Assembly: GCF_040730185.1 (NCBI RefSeq)
Contig: NZ_CP160402.1
Coordinates: 2,666,001-2,730,000, forward strand
DNA length: 64,000 nucleotides
Direction of reading: 5' to 3'
DNA from: Streptomyces sp. Je 1-332
GTDB taxonomy: Bacteria; Actinomycetota; Actinomycetes; Streptomycetales; Streptomycetaceae
The first letter of the stretch is position 1. Every line of letters begins with the position of its first letter. The notes under the pieces are model-generated. The model saw only the letters and a program-made list of their open reading frames with translations, was not told the DNA's origin and searched no databases. Positions 34,396 to 44,753 of this stretch are shown piece after piece. Both the position numbers and the translations under genes were made by a program.

Positions 34396-36569
34396 TAGTC
34401 GCGCCTCCCGTTCGCGGGCGCGCCCGCCAGTTCCTGCGGCGCCTCGGACGGCTTGGGGGCCTCCGGCTTGTACGGCTTGATCTTCGGGGACTTGATCGAA
34501 CCGTCGGTCTCGATCTTCGGCAGGTCCTTCTGCGGCTCGGGGAGCAGGGCCTTCTTGGGGTCCTGCTTGCCCTCGTCGTCGAGGCCGTAGATGCCGTCGT
34601 AGATCTTGCGGACGGCGGGGCCCGAAGCGCCGGAACCCGTACCACCCTGGGAGATCGTCATCACGATCGAGTAGTCCTTGGTGTACGTCGCGAACCACGA
34701 GGTGGTCTGCTTGCCGTGGACCTCCGCCGTACCCGTCTTGGCGTGCATCGGGATCTTGTCCTGCGGCCAGCCCTGGAACCGCCAGGCCGCCGTTCCCTTG
34801 GTCGCCACGTCGGCGAGCGCACCGTCTATGTCCTTGCGCGTCTCCTCGCTCATGGGCAGCTTGCCGTGCGACTTCGGCTTGATCTCCTGGACCTGCTTGC
34901 CGTCGGCGCTGACGATCGCCTTGCCGACGGTGGGGTTGTACAGGGTGCCGCCGTTGGCGATGGCGGAGTAGATCGAGGCCATCTGTATCGGCGTGACGAG
35001 GGTGTCGCCCTGTCCGATGGAGTAGTTGACGGAGTCACCGGCGCGCATCTTCATGCCTTCGAGGCAGTTCTCGTACGCGATCTTCTCGACGTAGTCCCCG
35101 CCCTTCTTGCCCTGCTTGCACCAGCCGTCCTTGTTGGCCTTCCAGTAGTCCTTCTTCCACTGGCGGTCCGGGACGCGTCCGGTGACCTCGTTCGGCAGGT
35201 CGATGCCGGTCTCCTTGCCGAGGCCGAACTGGTGGGCGGTCTTGTAGAACCAGTCCTTGGCGTCCTTCTTCGGCTTGTTGCCGCCGTCCTTGGCCCACTG
35301 GTCGTGCGAGAGCTTGTAGAAGACGGTGTCGCAGGAGACCTCCAGGGCCTGGCCGAGGGTGATGCTGCCGTGGCCCTGCGACTCGAAGTTCTTGAAGACC
35401 TGGCCCCCGATGGAGTACGAGCTGGGGCAGGGGTAGCTGCCGTTGAAGTCGTAGCCCGCGTTGACCGCCGCCGTGGTCGGGATGACCTTGAAGATGGAGC
35501 CGGGGGCCGCCTGGCCCTGGATGGCGCGGTTCAGGAGCGGGTAGTTGGACTTCTTGCCGGTGAGCTGCGCGTAGTCCTTGCCGGAGATGCCGCCGACCCA
35601 GGCGTTCGGGTCGTAGGTCGGGTTGGACGCCATCGAGACGATGCGGCCGGTCTTGTTCTCCATGACGACGACGGCGCCCGCGTCGGCCTTGTAGTTCTCG
35701 TTGGTGTTCTTGTCGAACTCCTGGCGGGCCTTCTTCATCGCGTCGTTCAGCCAGTACTCGGACAGGGCCTGTACGCGCGCGTCGATGCTGGTGACGACGT
35801 TCGCGCCGGGCTGGGCCGGGTCGTCCTTGGCCTTGCCGATGACGCGGCCGAGGTTGTCGACCTCGTAGCGGGTGACGCCCGCCTTGCCGCGCAGCTGCGC
35901 GTCGTAGGTCCGCTCGAGACCGGAGCGGCCGACCTGGTCGGAGCGCAGGAACGGCGAGTTGGTGTGCTCGGCCTTCTTGATCTCCTCGTCGGTGACGGGC
36001 GAGAGATAGCCGAGCACCTGGGCGGTGTTGGACTTGCCGGGCGCGGCATAGCGGCGGACGGCGGTGGGCTCGGCGGTGATGCCGGGGAAGTCCTCGGCGC
36101 GCTCACGGATCTGGAGCGCCTGCTTGGGCGAGGCCTCGTCCGTGATCGGGATCGGCTGGTAGGGCGAGCCGTTCCAGCAGGGCTGCGGGGTCTTGGAGTC
36201 GCAGAGGCGGACCTTGTCGGAGACTTCCTTGGGCGTCATGCCGAGGACGTCGGCGAGCTTGGCGAGGGCCGCCTTGCCGTCGTCCTTCATCTTCATCAGG
36301 TCCGTGCGGGACGCGGAGACGACCAGGCGGGTCTCGTTGTCGGCGATCGGCACGCCGCGGGCGTCGAGGATCGAGCCGCGTACGGCCGGGTCGACGACCT
36401 GCTGGACGTGGTTGCCGGAGGCCTCCTCGGCGTACTCCTCGCCGTTGCGGATCTGGAGGTACCAGAGGCGGCCGCCGAGGGTCAGGAGGAGGGAGAGGAC
36501 GAGGATCTGGATGACGATGAGACGGATCTGGACCCGCGGGGTCCGGCCGGTCTCGGGAATGTTGGTCAC
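34395..36569 (-). CDS. pbp2: Class B penicillin-binding protein 2
   Basis: From GTG at 36569 the protein has 724 residues: an N-terminal membrane helix (QILVLSLLLTLGGRLWYLQ), a PBP dimer domain and a transpeptidase domain. The active-site motifs are SIFK (Ser358), NYSIGQGDTLVTP in the middle, and KTGTAE (Lys611). The C-terminus is Pro-rich. It crosslinks peptidoglycan in the MreB-led elongation or spore-wall complex and works with the coupled RodA. The start overlaps the mreD stop by 4 nt (GTGA). ORF extensions upstream run through mreD. Confidence 0.95.
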   Translation of the reverse strand: MTNIPETGRTPRVQIRLIVIQILVLSLLLTLGGRLWYLQIRNGEEYAEEASGNHVQQVVDPAVRGSILDARGVPIADNETRLVVSASRTDLMKMKDDGKAALAKLADVLGMTPKEVSDKVRLCDSKTPQPCWNGSPYQPIPITDEASPKQALQIRERAEDFPGITAEPTAVRRYAAPGKSNTAQVLGYLSPVTDEEIKKAEHTNSPFLRSDQVGRSGLERTYDAQLRGKAGVTRYEVDNLGRVIGKAKDDPAQPGANVVTSIDARVQALSEYWLNDAMKKARQEFDKNTNENYKADAGAVVVMENKTGRIVSMASNPTYDPNAWVGGISGKDYAQLTGKKSNYPLLNRAIQGQAAPGSIFKVIPTTAAVNAGYDFNGSYPCPSSYSIGGQVFKNFESQGHGSITLGQALEVSCDTVFYKLSHDQWAKDGGNKPKKDAKDWFYKTAHQFGLGKETGIDLPNEVTGRVPDRQWKKDYWKANKDGWCKQGKKGGDYVEKIAYENCLEGMKMRAGDSVNYSIGQGDTLVTPIQMASIYSAIANGGTLYNPTVGKAIVSADGKQVQEIKPKSHGKLPMSEETRKDIDGALADVATKGTAAWRFQGWPQDKIPMHAKTGTAEVHGKQTTSWFATYTKDYSIVMTISQGGTGSGASGPAVRKIYDGIYGLDDEGKQDPKKALLPEPQKDLPKIETDGSIKSPKIKPYKPEAPKPSEAPQELAGAPANGRRD

Positions 36570-37240
36570 AGGCGCTTGACCCCCTTGATGCGTCCGGCGC
36601 GCGCGACGCGGGCCTTGGCCGCCTTCATCCGCAGGCCGCCGCGCTGGTTGCCGATGCGCAGGCCGGTGCCGGACGAGAGCCAGCCGGAGGCGACGTCCGT
36701 GGCGGCCTTGTTGGCGGGTGAGGTCTCCCCCAGGGGGTCGTTCTCGGCTCTGCGGGCGAGCGCGATGATCAGGGGCACCGTGAACGGCGCGAGCAGCAGG
36801 TCGTACAGGGCGGCCGTGAAGAGGAGCTTGACCATGCCCACGTGTCGGGCCGCGGTGTCGCCGACGAGGGCGCCCACGCCCGCGTAGAGCAGGGTCGATC
36901 CGATGGCCGCCCCCACGACCACGACGAGCGGCGCGGTGGCCGACCTGAGCCGCCCGGTATCCGGCTTGGCCAGGCCCGCGAGGTAGCCGACGACGCACAG
37001 GACCAGGGCGTAGCGCCCGGCCGCGTGGTCGGCCGGCGGTGCCAGGTCCGCGAGGAGTCCGGCGCCGAAGCCGATGAGGGCGCCGCCCACATGGCCGTAG
37101 ACCAGGGCGAGGCCGAGCACCGTGAGCAGCACCAGGTCGGGGACCGCGCCCGGCAGTTGCAGCCGGGCGAGGACGCTGACCTGGATGACCAGGGCGACGA
37201 CGATGAGGGTGGTGGAGAGCAGGATTCGGTTGAAGCGCAT
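36566..37240 (-). CDS. mreD: Rod-shape determining protein MreD
   Basis: A 224-residue protein with five or six membrane helices (STTLIVVALVIQVSVLA; PDLVLLTVLGLALVYG; GFGAGLLADLAPP) and a basic C-terminal tail longer than in rod-shaped bacteria. MreD is a membrane part of the elongasome. Start ATG at 37240, 13 nt after mreC; stop overlaps the pbp2 start. Confidence 0.93.
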   Translation of the reverse strand: MRFNRILLSTTLIVVALVIQVSVLARLQLPGAVPDLVLLTVLGLALVYGHVGGALIGFGAGLLADLAPPADHAAGRYALVLCVVGYLAGLAKPDTGRLRSATAPLVVVVGAAIGSTLLYAGVGALVGDTAARHVGMVKLLFTAALYDLLLAPFTVPLIIALARRAENDPLGETSPANKAATDVASGWLSSGTGLRIGNQRGGLRMKAAKARVARAGRIKGVKRL

Positions 37241-37253
37241 GGGTCCGGGGCTC

Positions 37254-38207
37254 CTACTGCTCGTTGCCGTTGTCGGCGCCGTCGACCGGGGGCTGTCCTG
37301 ACGGGGTGGCCGTGACGGTCACCGTCGGGGTCGGCTTCGGCTTGGCGGGCTTCTTCGGCAGGACCGTGTCGCGCGGGTCCTCGCGGGGCGCTTCGACGAC
37401 GACTCCGACGATGTCCAGCTTGGTGAAGCCGACGTACGGCTTGATGAAGATGTTGCGCGTCAGGTCACCGCCCGACGGGTCGACGCGGACGACCTCACCG
37501 ACGGGTACGCCCGGCACGAACGGCTTGTCCTTCTGCGAGCCGAAGGTGACCAGGCGGTCGCCCTTCTTGATCTCGGCCTTGCCGTTGAGCATCTGCACCG
37601 ACAGCGGGCGGTCGCCCTGTCCGGTGGCGAAGCCGAGCTCGTCGGTCTTCTCCATGCGGGTGCCGACGGTGAAGTCGGGGTCGTTGGCGAGCAGGACGGT
37701 CGCGGTGCCCGGGCCGACCGTGGTGACGCGGCCGACCAGGCCGTCGCCGTTCAGGACGGTCATGTCCCGCTTGAGTCCGTCGTTGGCACCGGCGTCGATG
37801 GTGACGGTCCAGGAGAAGCCCTGGGCCGCTCCTATGCCGATGACTTCGGCGCCCTTGATGCCGTACTGCCCTGCGCCGGCGCTCTTGAGCATGCTGTCCA
37901 GCTGTCTGACGCGACTGCGGTTGCGGTCGTCGCTGCCGAGCTTCGCCTTCAACGCGGCGTTCTGCCGCGTGAGTTCCGCGATCCGGTCATGCCGGTCGCC
38001 GGAGTCCCGTACCGCGCCGATGGCGTTGCCGATCGGGTCGACGGCGGACGACACGCCGTTCTCGACCGGGCCGAAGACCGTGGCGGCGGCCTGGCGGGCA
38101 CCGTCGACCGGCGAGTCCTCGCCACCACGGATGTCCACCGTGATCAAAGCGAACGCGATGGCGATCAGCAGCACCAGGAGCAGCCGGCTCTCTCGTGTGT
38201 CCCTCAC
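37254..38207 (-). CDS. mreC: Rod-shape determining protein MreC
   Basis: A 317-residue protein with an N-terminal membrane helix (RLLLVLLIAIAFALITVDIR), a coiled coil around residues 75-110 (RIAELTRQNAALKAKL) and the extracytoplasmic MreC double beta-barrel (INGAQGFSW-like region, GLVGRVTTVGPGTATVLL, DP.F.VGTRME). The C-terminal tail is Pro/Thr-rich. It scaffolds PBP2 and RodA outside the membrane. Two hairpins separate it from mreB upstream. Confidence 0.94.
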   Translation of the reverse strand: MRDTRESRLLLVLLIAIAFALITVDIRGGEDSPVDGARQAAATVFGPVENGVSSAVDPIGNAIGAVRDSGDRHDRIAELTRQNAALKAKLGSDDRNRSRVRQLDSMLKSAGAGQYGIKGAEVIGIGAAQGFSWTVTIDAGANDGLKRDMTVLNGDGLVGRVTTVGPGTATVLLANDPDFTVGTRMEKTDELGFATGQGDRPLSVQMLNGKAEIKKGDRLVTFGSQKDKPFVPGVPVGEVVRVDPSGGDLTRNIFIKPYVGFTKLDIVGVVVEAPREDPRDTVLPKKPAKPKPTPTVTVTATPSGQPPVDGADNGNEQ

Positions 38208-38292
38208 GTGCGGCGGCCGTGCCTTCCTCAGTTGGAAATCCTTGGAATTCTGAGCAACTGTGCGTATGTAGGAGCAAATCTAAACAATCCGA

Positions 38293-38320
38293 TTCCGCGG
38301 CGTCTGCGGACGCCGCGGAA
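38293..38320 (-). terminator. Hairpin between mreB and mreC
   Basis: A perfect 12-bp stem (TTCCGCGGCGTC/GACGCCGCGGAA) with loop TGCG, flanked by ACAAT/ATTGT. Read leftward it is followed by TCGGATTGTTTAG. It would separate mreB transcription from mreCD. Confidence 0.7.
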
Positions 38321-38364
38321 TTGTTATGCCTTGTCCTTGTTCTGCCTTGCCTCTATATCAACGA

Positions 38365-38400
38365 TCCGCCGCACGAGGTGACAGGCACTCGTACGGCGGA
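38365..38400 (-). terminator. Second hairpin just downstream of mreB
   Basis: Arms TCCGCCGCACGAG and CTCGTACGGCGGA (one mismatch) with a 10-nt loop lie 28 nt after the mreB stop. Together with the hairpin at 38293-38320 they form a tandem pair. Confidence 0.55.
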
Positions 38401-38427
38401 CACCCTTTCAGCGGGTTCGCGCCACCC

Positions 38428-39459
38428 TCAACGGCGCGGCGACGCGTCGAGCACTTGCTGGAGCGCCTCGAACTCCTCGACGCACTTGCCGGAACCGAGC
38501 GCCACGCTGTCCAGCGGGTCCTCGGCGATGTGGATCGGCATGCCCGTCTCGCGGCGGAGACGCTCGTCGAGGCCGCGCAGCAGGGCGCCACCTCCTGTGA
38601 GAACGATGCCGCGGTCCATCACGTCACCGGAAAGCTCCGGCGGGCACTTGTCGAGGGTCGTCTTGACCGCGTCGACGATCGCGTTCACCGGCTCCTCGAT
38701 GGCCTTGCGGACCTCTGCGGCGGAGATGACGACGGTCTTGGGCAGCCCGGAGACCAGGTCACGGCCGCGGATCTCGGTGTGCTCGTCGGCGTCCATGTCG
38801 TACGCCGAACCGATGGTGATCTTGATCTGCTCGGCCGTGCGCTCACCGAGGAGGAGGGAGTACTCCTTCTTGATGTGCTGGATGATCGCGTTGTCCAGCT
38901 CGTCGCCCGCGACGCGGATCGACTGTGCCGTGACGATTCCGCCGAGCGAGATGACGGCGACCTCGGTGGTGCCGCCGCCGATGTCGACCACCATGTTGCC
39001 GGTGGCCTCGTGGACCGGCAGGCCGGAACCGATGGCCGCGGCCATGGGCTCCTCGATGATGTGCACCTGGCGGGCGCCGGCCTGCGAGGAGGCCTCGATG
39101 ACGGCGCGGCGCTCGACTCCGGTGATACCGGAGGGCACACAGACGACGACCCGCGGGCGGGCGAGGTAGCGCCGCTTGTGGATCTTCAGGATGAAGTAGC
39201 GGAGCATCCGCTCGGTGATCTCGAAGTCGGCGATGACGCCGTCCTTCAGCGGTCGCACGGCAACGATGTTGCCCGGCGTGCGACCGATCATCTTCTTGGC
39301 TTCGGCGCCGACAGCGAGGATGCCACCGGTGTTGGTGTTGATCGCGACGACGGACGGTTCGTTGAGAACGATCCCGCGACCCCTGACGTACACCAGCGTG
39401 TTGGCGGTCCCGAGGTCGACAGCCATGTCACGGCCGATGAACGACATGTTGTTCCCCAT
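38428..39459 (-). CDS. mreB: Actin-like cell-shape protein MreB
   Basis: From ATG at 39459 the protein has 343 residues and the full actin-fold set: [16 protein letters not shown] (phosphate 1), [19 protein letters not shown] (phosphate 2) and [16 protein letters not shown] (adenosine site). MreB here supports spore and aerial-hypha wall synthesis in Streptomyces rather than rod growth of vegetative hyphae. ATG at 39447 has a better ribosome site (GGGGAAC) and gives a protein four residues shorter. The 39660 ORF start is not used. A broken paralogue lies at 42340-43265. Confidence 0.96.
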   Translation of the reverse strand: MGNNMSFIGRDMAVDLGTANTLVYVRGRGIVLNEPSVVAINTNTGGILAVGAEAKKMIGRTPGNIVAVRPLKDGVIADFEITERMLRYFILKIHKRRYLARPRVVVCVPSGITGVERRAVIEASSQAGARQVHIIEEPMAAAIGSGLPVHEATGNMVVDIGGGTTEVAVISLGGIVTAQSIRVAGDELDNAIIQHIKKEYSLLLGERTAEQIKITIGSAYDMDADEHTEIRGRDLVSGLPKTVVISAAEVRKAIEEPVNAIVDAVKTTLDKCPPELSGDVMDRGIVLTGGGALLRGLDERLRRETGMPIHIAEDPLDSVALGSGKCVEEFEALQQVLDASPRR

Positions 39460-39791
39460 GAGGATGCGTCTGGCCTTCCCTGGAGCTTCTGATGGCTTTT
39501 TAGGTAGGCGAGGTGGGTGCTGTGTGGCGTGGAGGCTTCCATCGTAGTCTCGCCTGCACGAACACGGCGCTAGGGTCTTCGCCATTGTCAGCAGATGATG
39601 CGCCGCCTCGCTCTTGGAGACGTGCCATCGGAGGCATGGGTTCCCCCAATTGGGGCGCATATGCCAAGGGGCGGCCGGTTTTCTCGGCCACCCCTGGTCA
39701 GGGCCGTGCCCTGCTGACTGGGCGTCAGAAGTCTTTACGGAACTCTTTACCTGTATCCCTCAGGTGTCCGTCAGGCGAGACGCGCCCGGCG
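39460..39791. other. mreB promoter region (332 bp without a gene)
   Basis: The interval between ndk and mreB has no credible gene on either strand. It holds a candidate ECF sigma-E-type promoter for mreB (39616-39644), and the inverted repeat CCCCAATTGGGG around 39645-39656. The leader would be about 150 nt. Confidence 0.5.
39616..39644 (-). promoter_or_regulatory. Candidate sigma-E-type promoter of mreB
   Basis: On the leftward strand GGAACC (39644-39639) is followed after 16 nt by CGTCTCC (39622-39616). GGAAC-N16-CGTC/TCT is the pattern of Streptomyces sigma-E, the cell-envelope stress ECF sigma factor. The start would lie about 150 nt before mreB. It is a pattern match only. Confidence 0.45.
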
Positions 39792-40205
39792 TCAGACGAC
39801 ACCCGGGAAGAAGATCTTCAGCTCGCGCTCGGCGGACTCCTCGGAGTCCGACGCGTGGATGAGGTTCTCCCGGACGATGCTGCCGAAGTCGCCACGGATG
39901 GAGCCGGGCGCGGCGGCGATCGGGTCGGTCGGACCCGCGAGGGCGCGCACGCCCTCGATGACGCGCTCACCCTCGACGACGAGCGCGACGACCGGACCGG
40001 AGGACATGAAGGCGACCAGCGGCTCGTAGAAGGGCTTGCCCTTGTGCTCGCCGTAGTGCTGCTCCAGCGTCTCCTGGTCGAGCGAGCGCAGTTCGAGAGC
40101 GGAGATCGTCCAGCCCGCCTTGCGCTCGATGCGGCCGATGATCTCGCCGATCAGGCCACGACGGACGGTGTCGGGCTTGAGCAGGACGAGAGTGCGCTGG
40201 GTCAT
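39792..40205 (-). CDS. ndk: Nucleoside diphosphate kinase
   Basis: From ATG at 40205 (GGAGCCGCAC upstream) the protein has 137 residues, beginning TQRTLVLLKPDTVRRG. The active-site histidine is in NLIHASDSEESAERE, where most family members have NLIHGSDS. It equalises nucleoside triphosphate pools. It is the last gene of a leftward group with folC and the DUF4233 gene, though a gap of 104 bp may hold its own promoter. Confidence 0.97.
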   Translation of the reverse strand: MTQRTLVLLKPDTVRRGLIGEIIGRIERKAGWTISALELRSLDQETLEQHYGEHKGKPFYEPLVAFMSSGPVVALVVEGERVIEGVRALAGPTDPIAAAPGSIRGDFGSIVRENLIHASDSEESAERELKIFFPGVV

Positions 40206-40309
40206 GTGCGGCTCCAAGCATTTCTTCTACGAGCATGTGGGTTGCCCGGCAGAATACCGGCACCCACTACACCGCGTTACCTCCGGCCCCGGAAGCGGCC
40301 CGCCCGGGG

Positions 40310-40654
40310 CTAGGCCTCGGCTTCCGCCTGTGCCGCGAACCTGGCCTTCGCCTCGTCGATCTTCCGGCCGAAGTGGATCGAGGCCCACCACAGCGCGGCG
40401 AACACCGCCCCCATGAAGAACATGATCGGTACGACGAAGCCGCTCGCGATGAGCGCGATCTGCAGCGCCCAGCCGAGCTGCACCCCACCGGGCCTGGTGA
40501 TCACTCCGCACAGCAGGACGCACAGCAGCATCGTGATGCCGCAGACCGTCCAGACCGTGCTCATCGTCAGATCCGGGTCCTTCATGGCGACCAGACCGGC
40601 GAAACCGACGACGAAGAACTCGCCGATCAACGTCGAAGCGCAGAGCGTACGCAC
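40310..40654 (-). CDS. DUF4233 membrane protein
   Basis: A 114-residue protein with three or four membrane helices (EFFVVGFAGLVAMKDP; VWTVCGITMLLCVLLCGVI; LQIALIASGFVVPIMFFMGA) and a short basic cytosolic tail. Actinobacterial DUF4233 proteins are usually right after folC, as here. The start is GTG at 40654 with the G-rich ribosome site inside the folC end (GGGGAGGGG), so it is coupled to folC. Function is unknown. Confidence 0.85.
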   Translation of the reverse strand: MRTLCASTLIGEFFVVGFAGLVAMKDPDLTMSTVWTVCGITMLLCVLLCGVITRPGGVQLGWALQIALIASGFVVPIMFFMGAVFAALWWASIHFGRKIDEAKARFAAQAEAEA

Positions 40655-40659
40655 AGGAG

Positions 40660-42195
40660 TCAGCCCCTCCCCAGGAGCAGTCGGGCCTCGCCGACGGTGA
40701 TGACGGAGCCGGTGACGAGCACACCGCCGCCCGCGTACTCGCCCTCTTCCTCGGCGAGGGTGATCGCTGCTTCCAGCGCGTCCGGCAGCCGCGGCTCGAC
40801 CTGGACGCGGTCGTCACCGAAGACCTCGACGGCGAGACCGGCCAGCGTGTCCGCGTCCATCGCGCGGTGGCTGGAGTTCTGCGTGATGACGACCTCGGCG
40901 AAGATCGGCTCGAAGGCTTCGAGCAGCCCCTTCATGTCCTTGCCGTCGCTCGCCCCGACCACGCCGATCAGCCGGCTGAAGTCGAAGACCTCGCTGATGG
41001 CCTCGGCGGTGGCGCGGGCGCCCGCCGGATTGTGCGCGGCGTCCAGGACGACGGTCGGCGAGGTCCGCACGACCTCCAGGCGGCCCGGCGACGACACCGA
41101 GGCGAAGGCCTTGCGGATGGTGTCGATGTCCAGGACGCGCGTGTGCTGCGAGCCGATACCGAAGAACGCCTCCACCGCGGCGAGCGCGACGGCGGCGTTG
41201 TGCGCCTGGTACGCGCCGTGCAGGGGCAGGAAGATCTCCTCGTACTCCCCGCCGAGGCCGCGCAGGGTCAGGAGCTGGCCGCCGACCGCGACCGTGCGGG
41301 AGACGACGCCGAACTCCAGGCCCTCTCGGGCTACCGTCGCGTCGACCTCCACGGCCTTCTTCAGGAGCACCTGCGCCGCGTCCACGGGCTGCTGGGCGAG
41401 GATCACCGTGGCGTCCGGCTTGATGATCCCGGCCTTCTCGGCGGCGATCTCGCCCGGCGTGTTGCCCAGGCGGTCGGTGTGGTCCAGGTCGATGGGCGTG
41501 ACGACCGCGACCGAGCCGTCGATCACGTTCGTCGCGTCCCAGCTGCCGCCCATGCCGACCTCGACGACGGCGACGTCCACGGGGGCGTCCGCGAAGGACG
41601 CGTACGCCATGCCCGTCAGCACCTCGAAGAAGGAGAGCCTGTACTCCTGTTGGGCGTCGACCATCTCGACGTACGGCTTGATGTCGTTGTACGTCTCCAC
41701 GAAGCGCTCGGCCTCGATGGGGGCGCCGTCCAGGCTGATCCGCTCGGTGATCGACTGGACGTGCGGAGAGGTGTAACGCCCGGTGCGCAGCTCGAAGGCG
41801 CTGAACAGGGCCTCGATCATGCGGGCCGTGGACGTCTTGCCGTTCGTGCCGGTGATGTGGATCGAGGGGTACGCCCGCTGGGGTTCGCCCAGGACGTCCA
41901 TCAGCGCGGCGATCCGGCTGACGGAGGGCTCCAGCTTCGTCTCTCCCCAGCGGCTCGCGAGCTCGGTCTCGACCTCGCGCAGCGCCTTGTCGATCTCCGG
42001 ATCGGTGGGGCGCGATGGGATGTCGCCCTGGGGCGGGCCCGCCTGGGTGCGCAGGGTGCGGCTGCCCGCCTCGATGACGGCGAGGTCGGGGTCGCGGTCG
42101 GTCTCGGCGCCGACGATCTCGTCGAAACGGTCGCCGCTGTCGTCGTGGTCGTCGTGGTCGGGGTGCGCGCTGTCAGGCGGGGGGAGGTCACTCAC
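40660..42195 (-). CDS. folC: Folylpolyglutamate synthase / dihydrofolate synthase FolC
   Basis: A 511-residue protein. After an acidic N-terminal extension of about 65 residues the Mur-ligase fold starts; the P-loop is GTNGKTS at residues 116-122, with a second block [20 protein letters not shown] and [12 protein letters not shown] for the ligase site. It adds glutamate to folates. GTG at 42195. The extension is unusual compared with other phyla but common in Streptomyces. It heads the leftward folC-DUF4233(-ndk) group, divergent from the broken mreB paralogue. Confidence 0.95.
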   Translation of the reverse strand: MSDLPPPDSAHPDHDDHDDSGDRFDEIVGAETDRDPDLAVIEAGSRTLRTQAGPPQGDIPSRPTDPEIDKALREVETELASRWGETKLEPSVSRIAALMDVLGEPQRAYPSIHITGTNGKTSTARMIEALFSAFELRTGRYTSPHVQSITERISLDGAPIEAERFVETYNDIKPYVEMVDAQQEYRLSFFEVLTGMAYASFADAPVDVAVVEVGMGGSWDATNVIDGSVAVVTPIDLDHTDRLGNTPGEIAAEKAGIIKPDATVILAQQPVDAAQVLLKKAVEVDATVAREGLEFGVVSRTVAVGGQLLTLRGLGGEYEEIFLPLHGAYQAHNAAVALAAVEAFFGIGSQHTRVLDIDTIRKAFASVSSPGRLEVVRTSPTVVLDAAHNPAGARATAEAISEVFDFSRLIGVVGASDGKDMKGLLEAFEPIFAEVVITQNSSHRAMDADTLAGLAVEVFGDDRVQVEPRLPDALEAAITLAEEEGEYAGGGVLVTGSVITVGEARLLLGRG

Positions 42196-42222
42196 GCAGG
42201 CCAGTCTACGGAGGGGGTATGA

Positions 42223-43265
<1,043 letters not shown>

Positions 43266-43468
43266 GCCTGCGGCCGGCGGGGCGGGGCGGTGCGGGTGCG
43301 TCTGTGAGTGCGGGGCCGTTCCCGACTGCAGCTAATCGATGGTCGCTGCGGGGTAATCGGGTGGGTGGGCGGGAAAGCTTGTTCGTTCCGGGTCGGATGC
43401 GGGGTGAACGGGTGGCGGGTGAGAAGGCCTGTTCGGGCGAGGGCGCTGCGGGGCAAGCGTCGCGGGCC

Positions 43469-44668
43469 TCAGGCCAAGTCCCCCGCCGGGAGCGTCGCCA
43501 GGACCGCGTAAAGCCCCCCGCAGGGGCCCGCCGAGAAGTCGCCGCCCACCGTGTGGACCCGCTCGGCCATCCCCGCCGTGCCGGTCCCGGCGGAGACGGG
43601 GGCCGCGGCGGGGCCGGCCGCGGGCAGGGCGTTGCGGACGTGCACGTGCAGGTGACCCCCGGTCACCCGCACCCGTACATCCACCCGCTCCCCCGGCGCA
43701 TGCTTGGCCGCGTTCGTCAGACACTCCTGCACCACCCGATGCACGGCGGCCTGACGGATCGGCGAGAGGCGGTAGGCGGCGGCGTCGATCAGCATGTCTA
43801 CCGGCGTACCCGCGCACTCACTGCGCTCGGCCAGCTCAGGAAGCGCGTCGAGACCGGGCGTCGGCGCCCCGTCCACACCCCGCCGCACGATGATCTCGTT
43901 CAGCATGCGATGCGCCGACCGCGCCGCCTCGGACAGCTCGTCGAAGCCGTCCGCGAAGGCCCCGCCCGCCGCACGACGGGCAAGCACCTGCGAGCGCACG
44001 CTCAGGAGCGTCAGCTCACGGCCGACGAAGTCGTGCACGTCCCGCGCGATACGGGACCGCTCCTGCTGGACCGCGTGCAACGCGTCCGTCTCGGCCCGCT
44101 GAGCCTGCAGCGCCCGCACCAGGTCCTGCCGGTTGGCCGCCACGCCGACCCCCGCGGCGAGCACACCGATCGGCACGACCAGGCTGAGGAAGGAGCTCAG
44201 GCTGTCCCCGCGGTGCACCGGCCAGCCGGGCAGAGTGAACATCACGTACGCGAAAGCCACGTAACCGAGCACGCCGAACGTACCGGCGAGACGGCCGCGG
44301 TATCTGCCGAGGGAGTACAGCGCGAACTGGGCGAGGGTCAGCTCGTGCAGCCAGCCGACGAACACGAGGGCCACCGCGTACGTCACCCAGGGCGCCCCGC
44401 GGCGCACCAGCAGGGACGCGGCGCCGAGGGTGAGGACCAGGGCCGCGAGCGGGCCGTTGAGGGAGTTGTCCGCCTCGGCGAGGCCGGGGATGTCCAGGCT
44501 CATCAGGGCCAGACAGCTCAGCGCGGTGAGAGCGTCCTGCACCCGGGGCGCACGCGCCCAGCCCCCGGCGAGGCGGCGGCCCGCGGCCGTCGCCTGGCGA
44601 ATCGCCTGGGGGGCGGCGGGCAGGTCGAGCATGCCGTCCATCATCCAAGGTCTTTCTGCCCGAATCAT
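43469..44668 (-). CDS. Orphan sensor histidine kinase (HisKA_3 type)
   Basis: A 399-residue protein with five or six membrane helices in residues 40-180, a dimerisation/phospho-acceptor block ERSRIARDVHDFVGRELTLL (His212), and a C-terminal HATPase region (VVQECLTNAAKHAPGE, N-box; GTGTAGMAERV, G-box). It is of the NarL-linked class. No response regulator lies on either side: the downstream 203 bp are non-coding and the upstream gene is a divergent membrane protein. ATGs at 44644 and 44632 are alternative starts. Signal and partner are unknown. Confidence 0.88.
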   Translation of the reverse strand: MIRAERPWMMDGMLDLPAAPQAIRQATAAGRRLAGGWARAPRVQDALTALSCLALMSLDIPGLAEADNSLNGPLAALVLTLGAASLLVRRGAPWVTYAVALVFVGWLHELTLAQFALYSLGRYRGRLAGTFGVLGYVAFAYVMFTLPGWPVHRGDSLSSFLSLVVPIGVLAAGVGVAANRQDLVRALQAQRAETDALHAVQQERSRIARDVHDFVGRELTLLSVRSQVLARRAAGGAFADGFDELSEAARSAHRMLNEIIVRRGVDGAPTPGLDALPELAERSECAGTPVDMLIDAAAYRLSPIRQAAVHRVVQECLTNAAKHAPGERVDVRVRVTGGHLHVHVRNALPAAGPAAAPVSAGTGTAGMAERVHTVGGDFSAGPCGGLYAVLATLPAGDLA

Positions 44669-44753
44669 CGGACTTTCGACCTTTATTTCGTGAAGTGTGA
44701 CACGTCGGCGTGGCTGTCTCGGAAAGACCGCCTCGCAGGGGTCAAATCACACC

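Noticed and set aside
34395..34698. N-terminal extension of rodA
   Set aside because: It lies inside pbp2 in another frame and the coupled GTG at 34395 is well placed.
43266..43468. Remnant of a response regulator gene downstream of the orphan kinase
   Set aside because: Translated frames show no receiver or LuxR helix-turn-helix motif.
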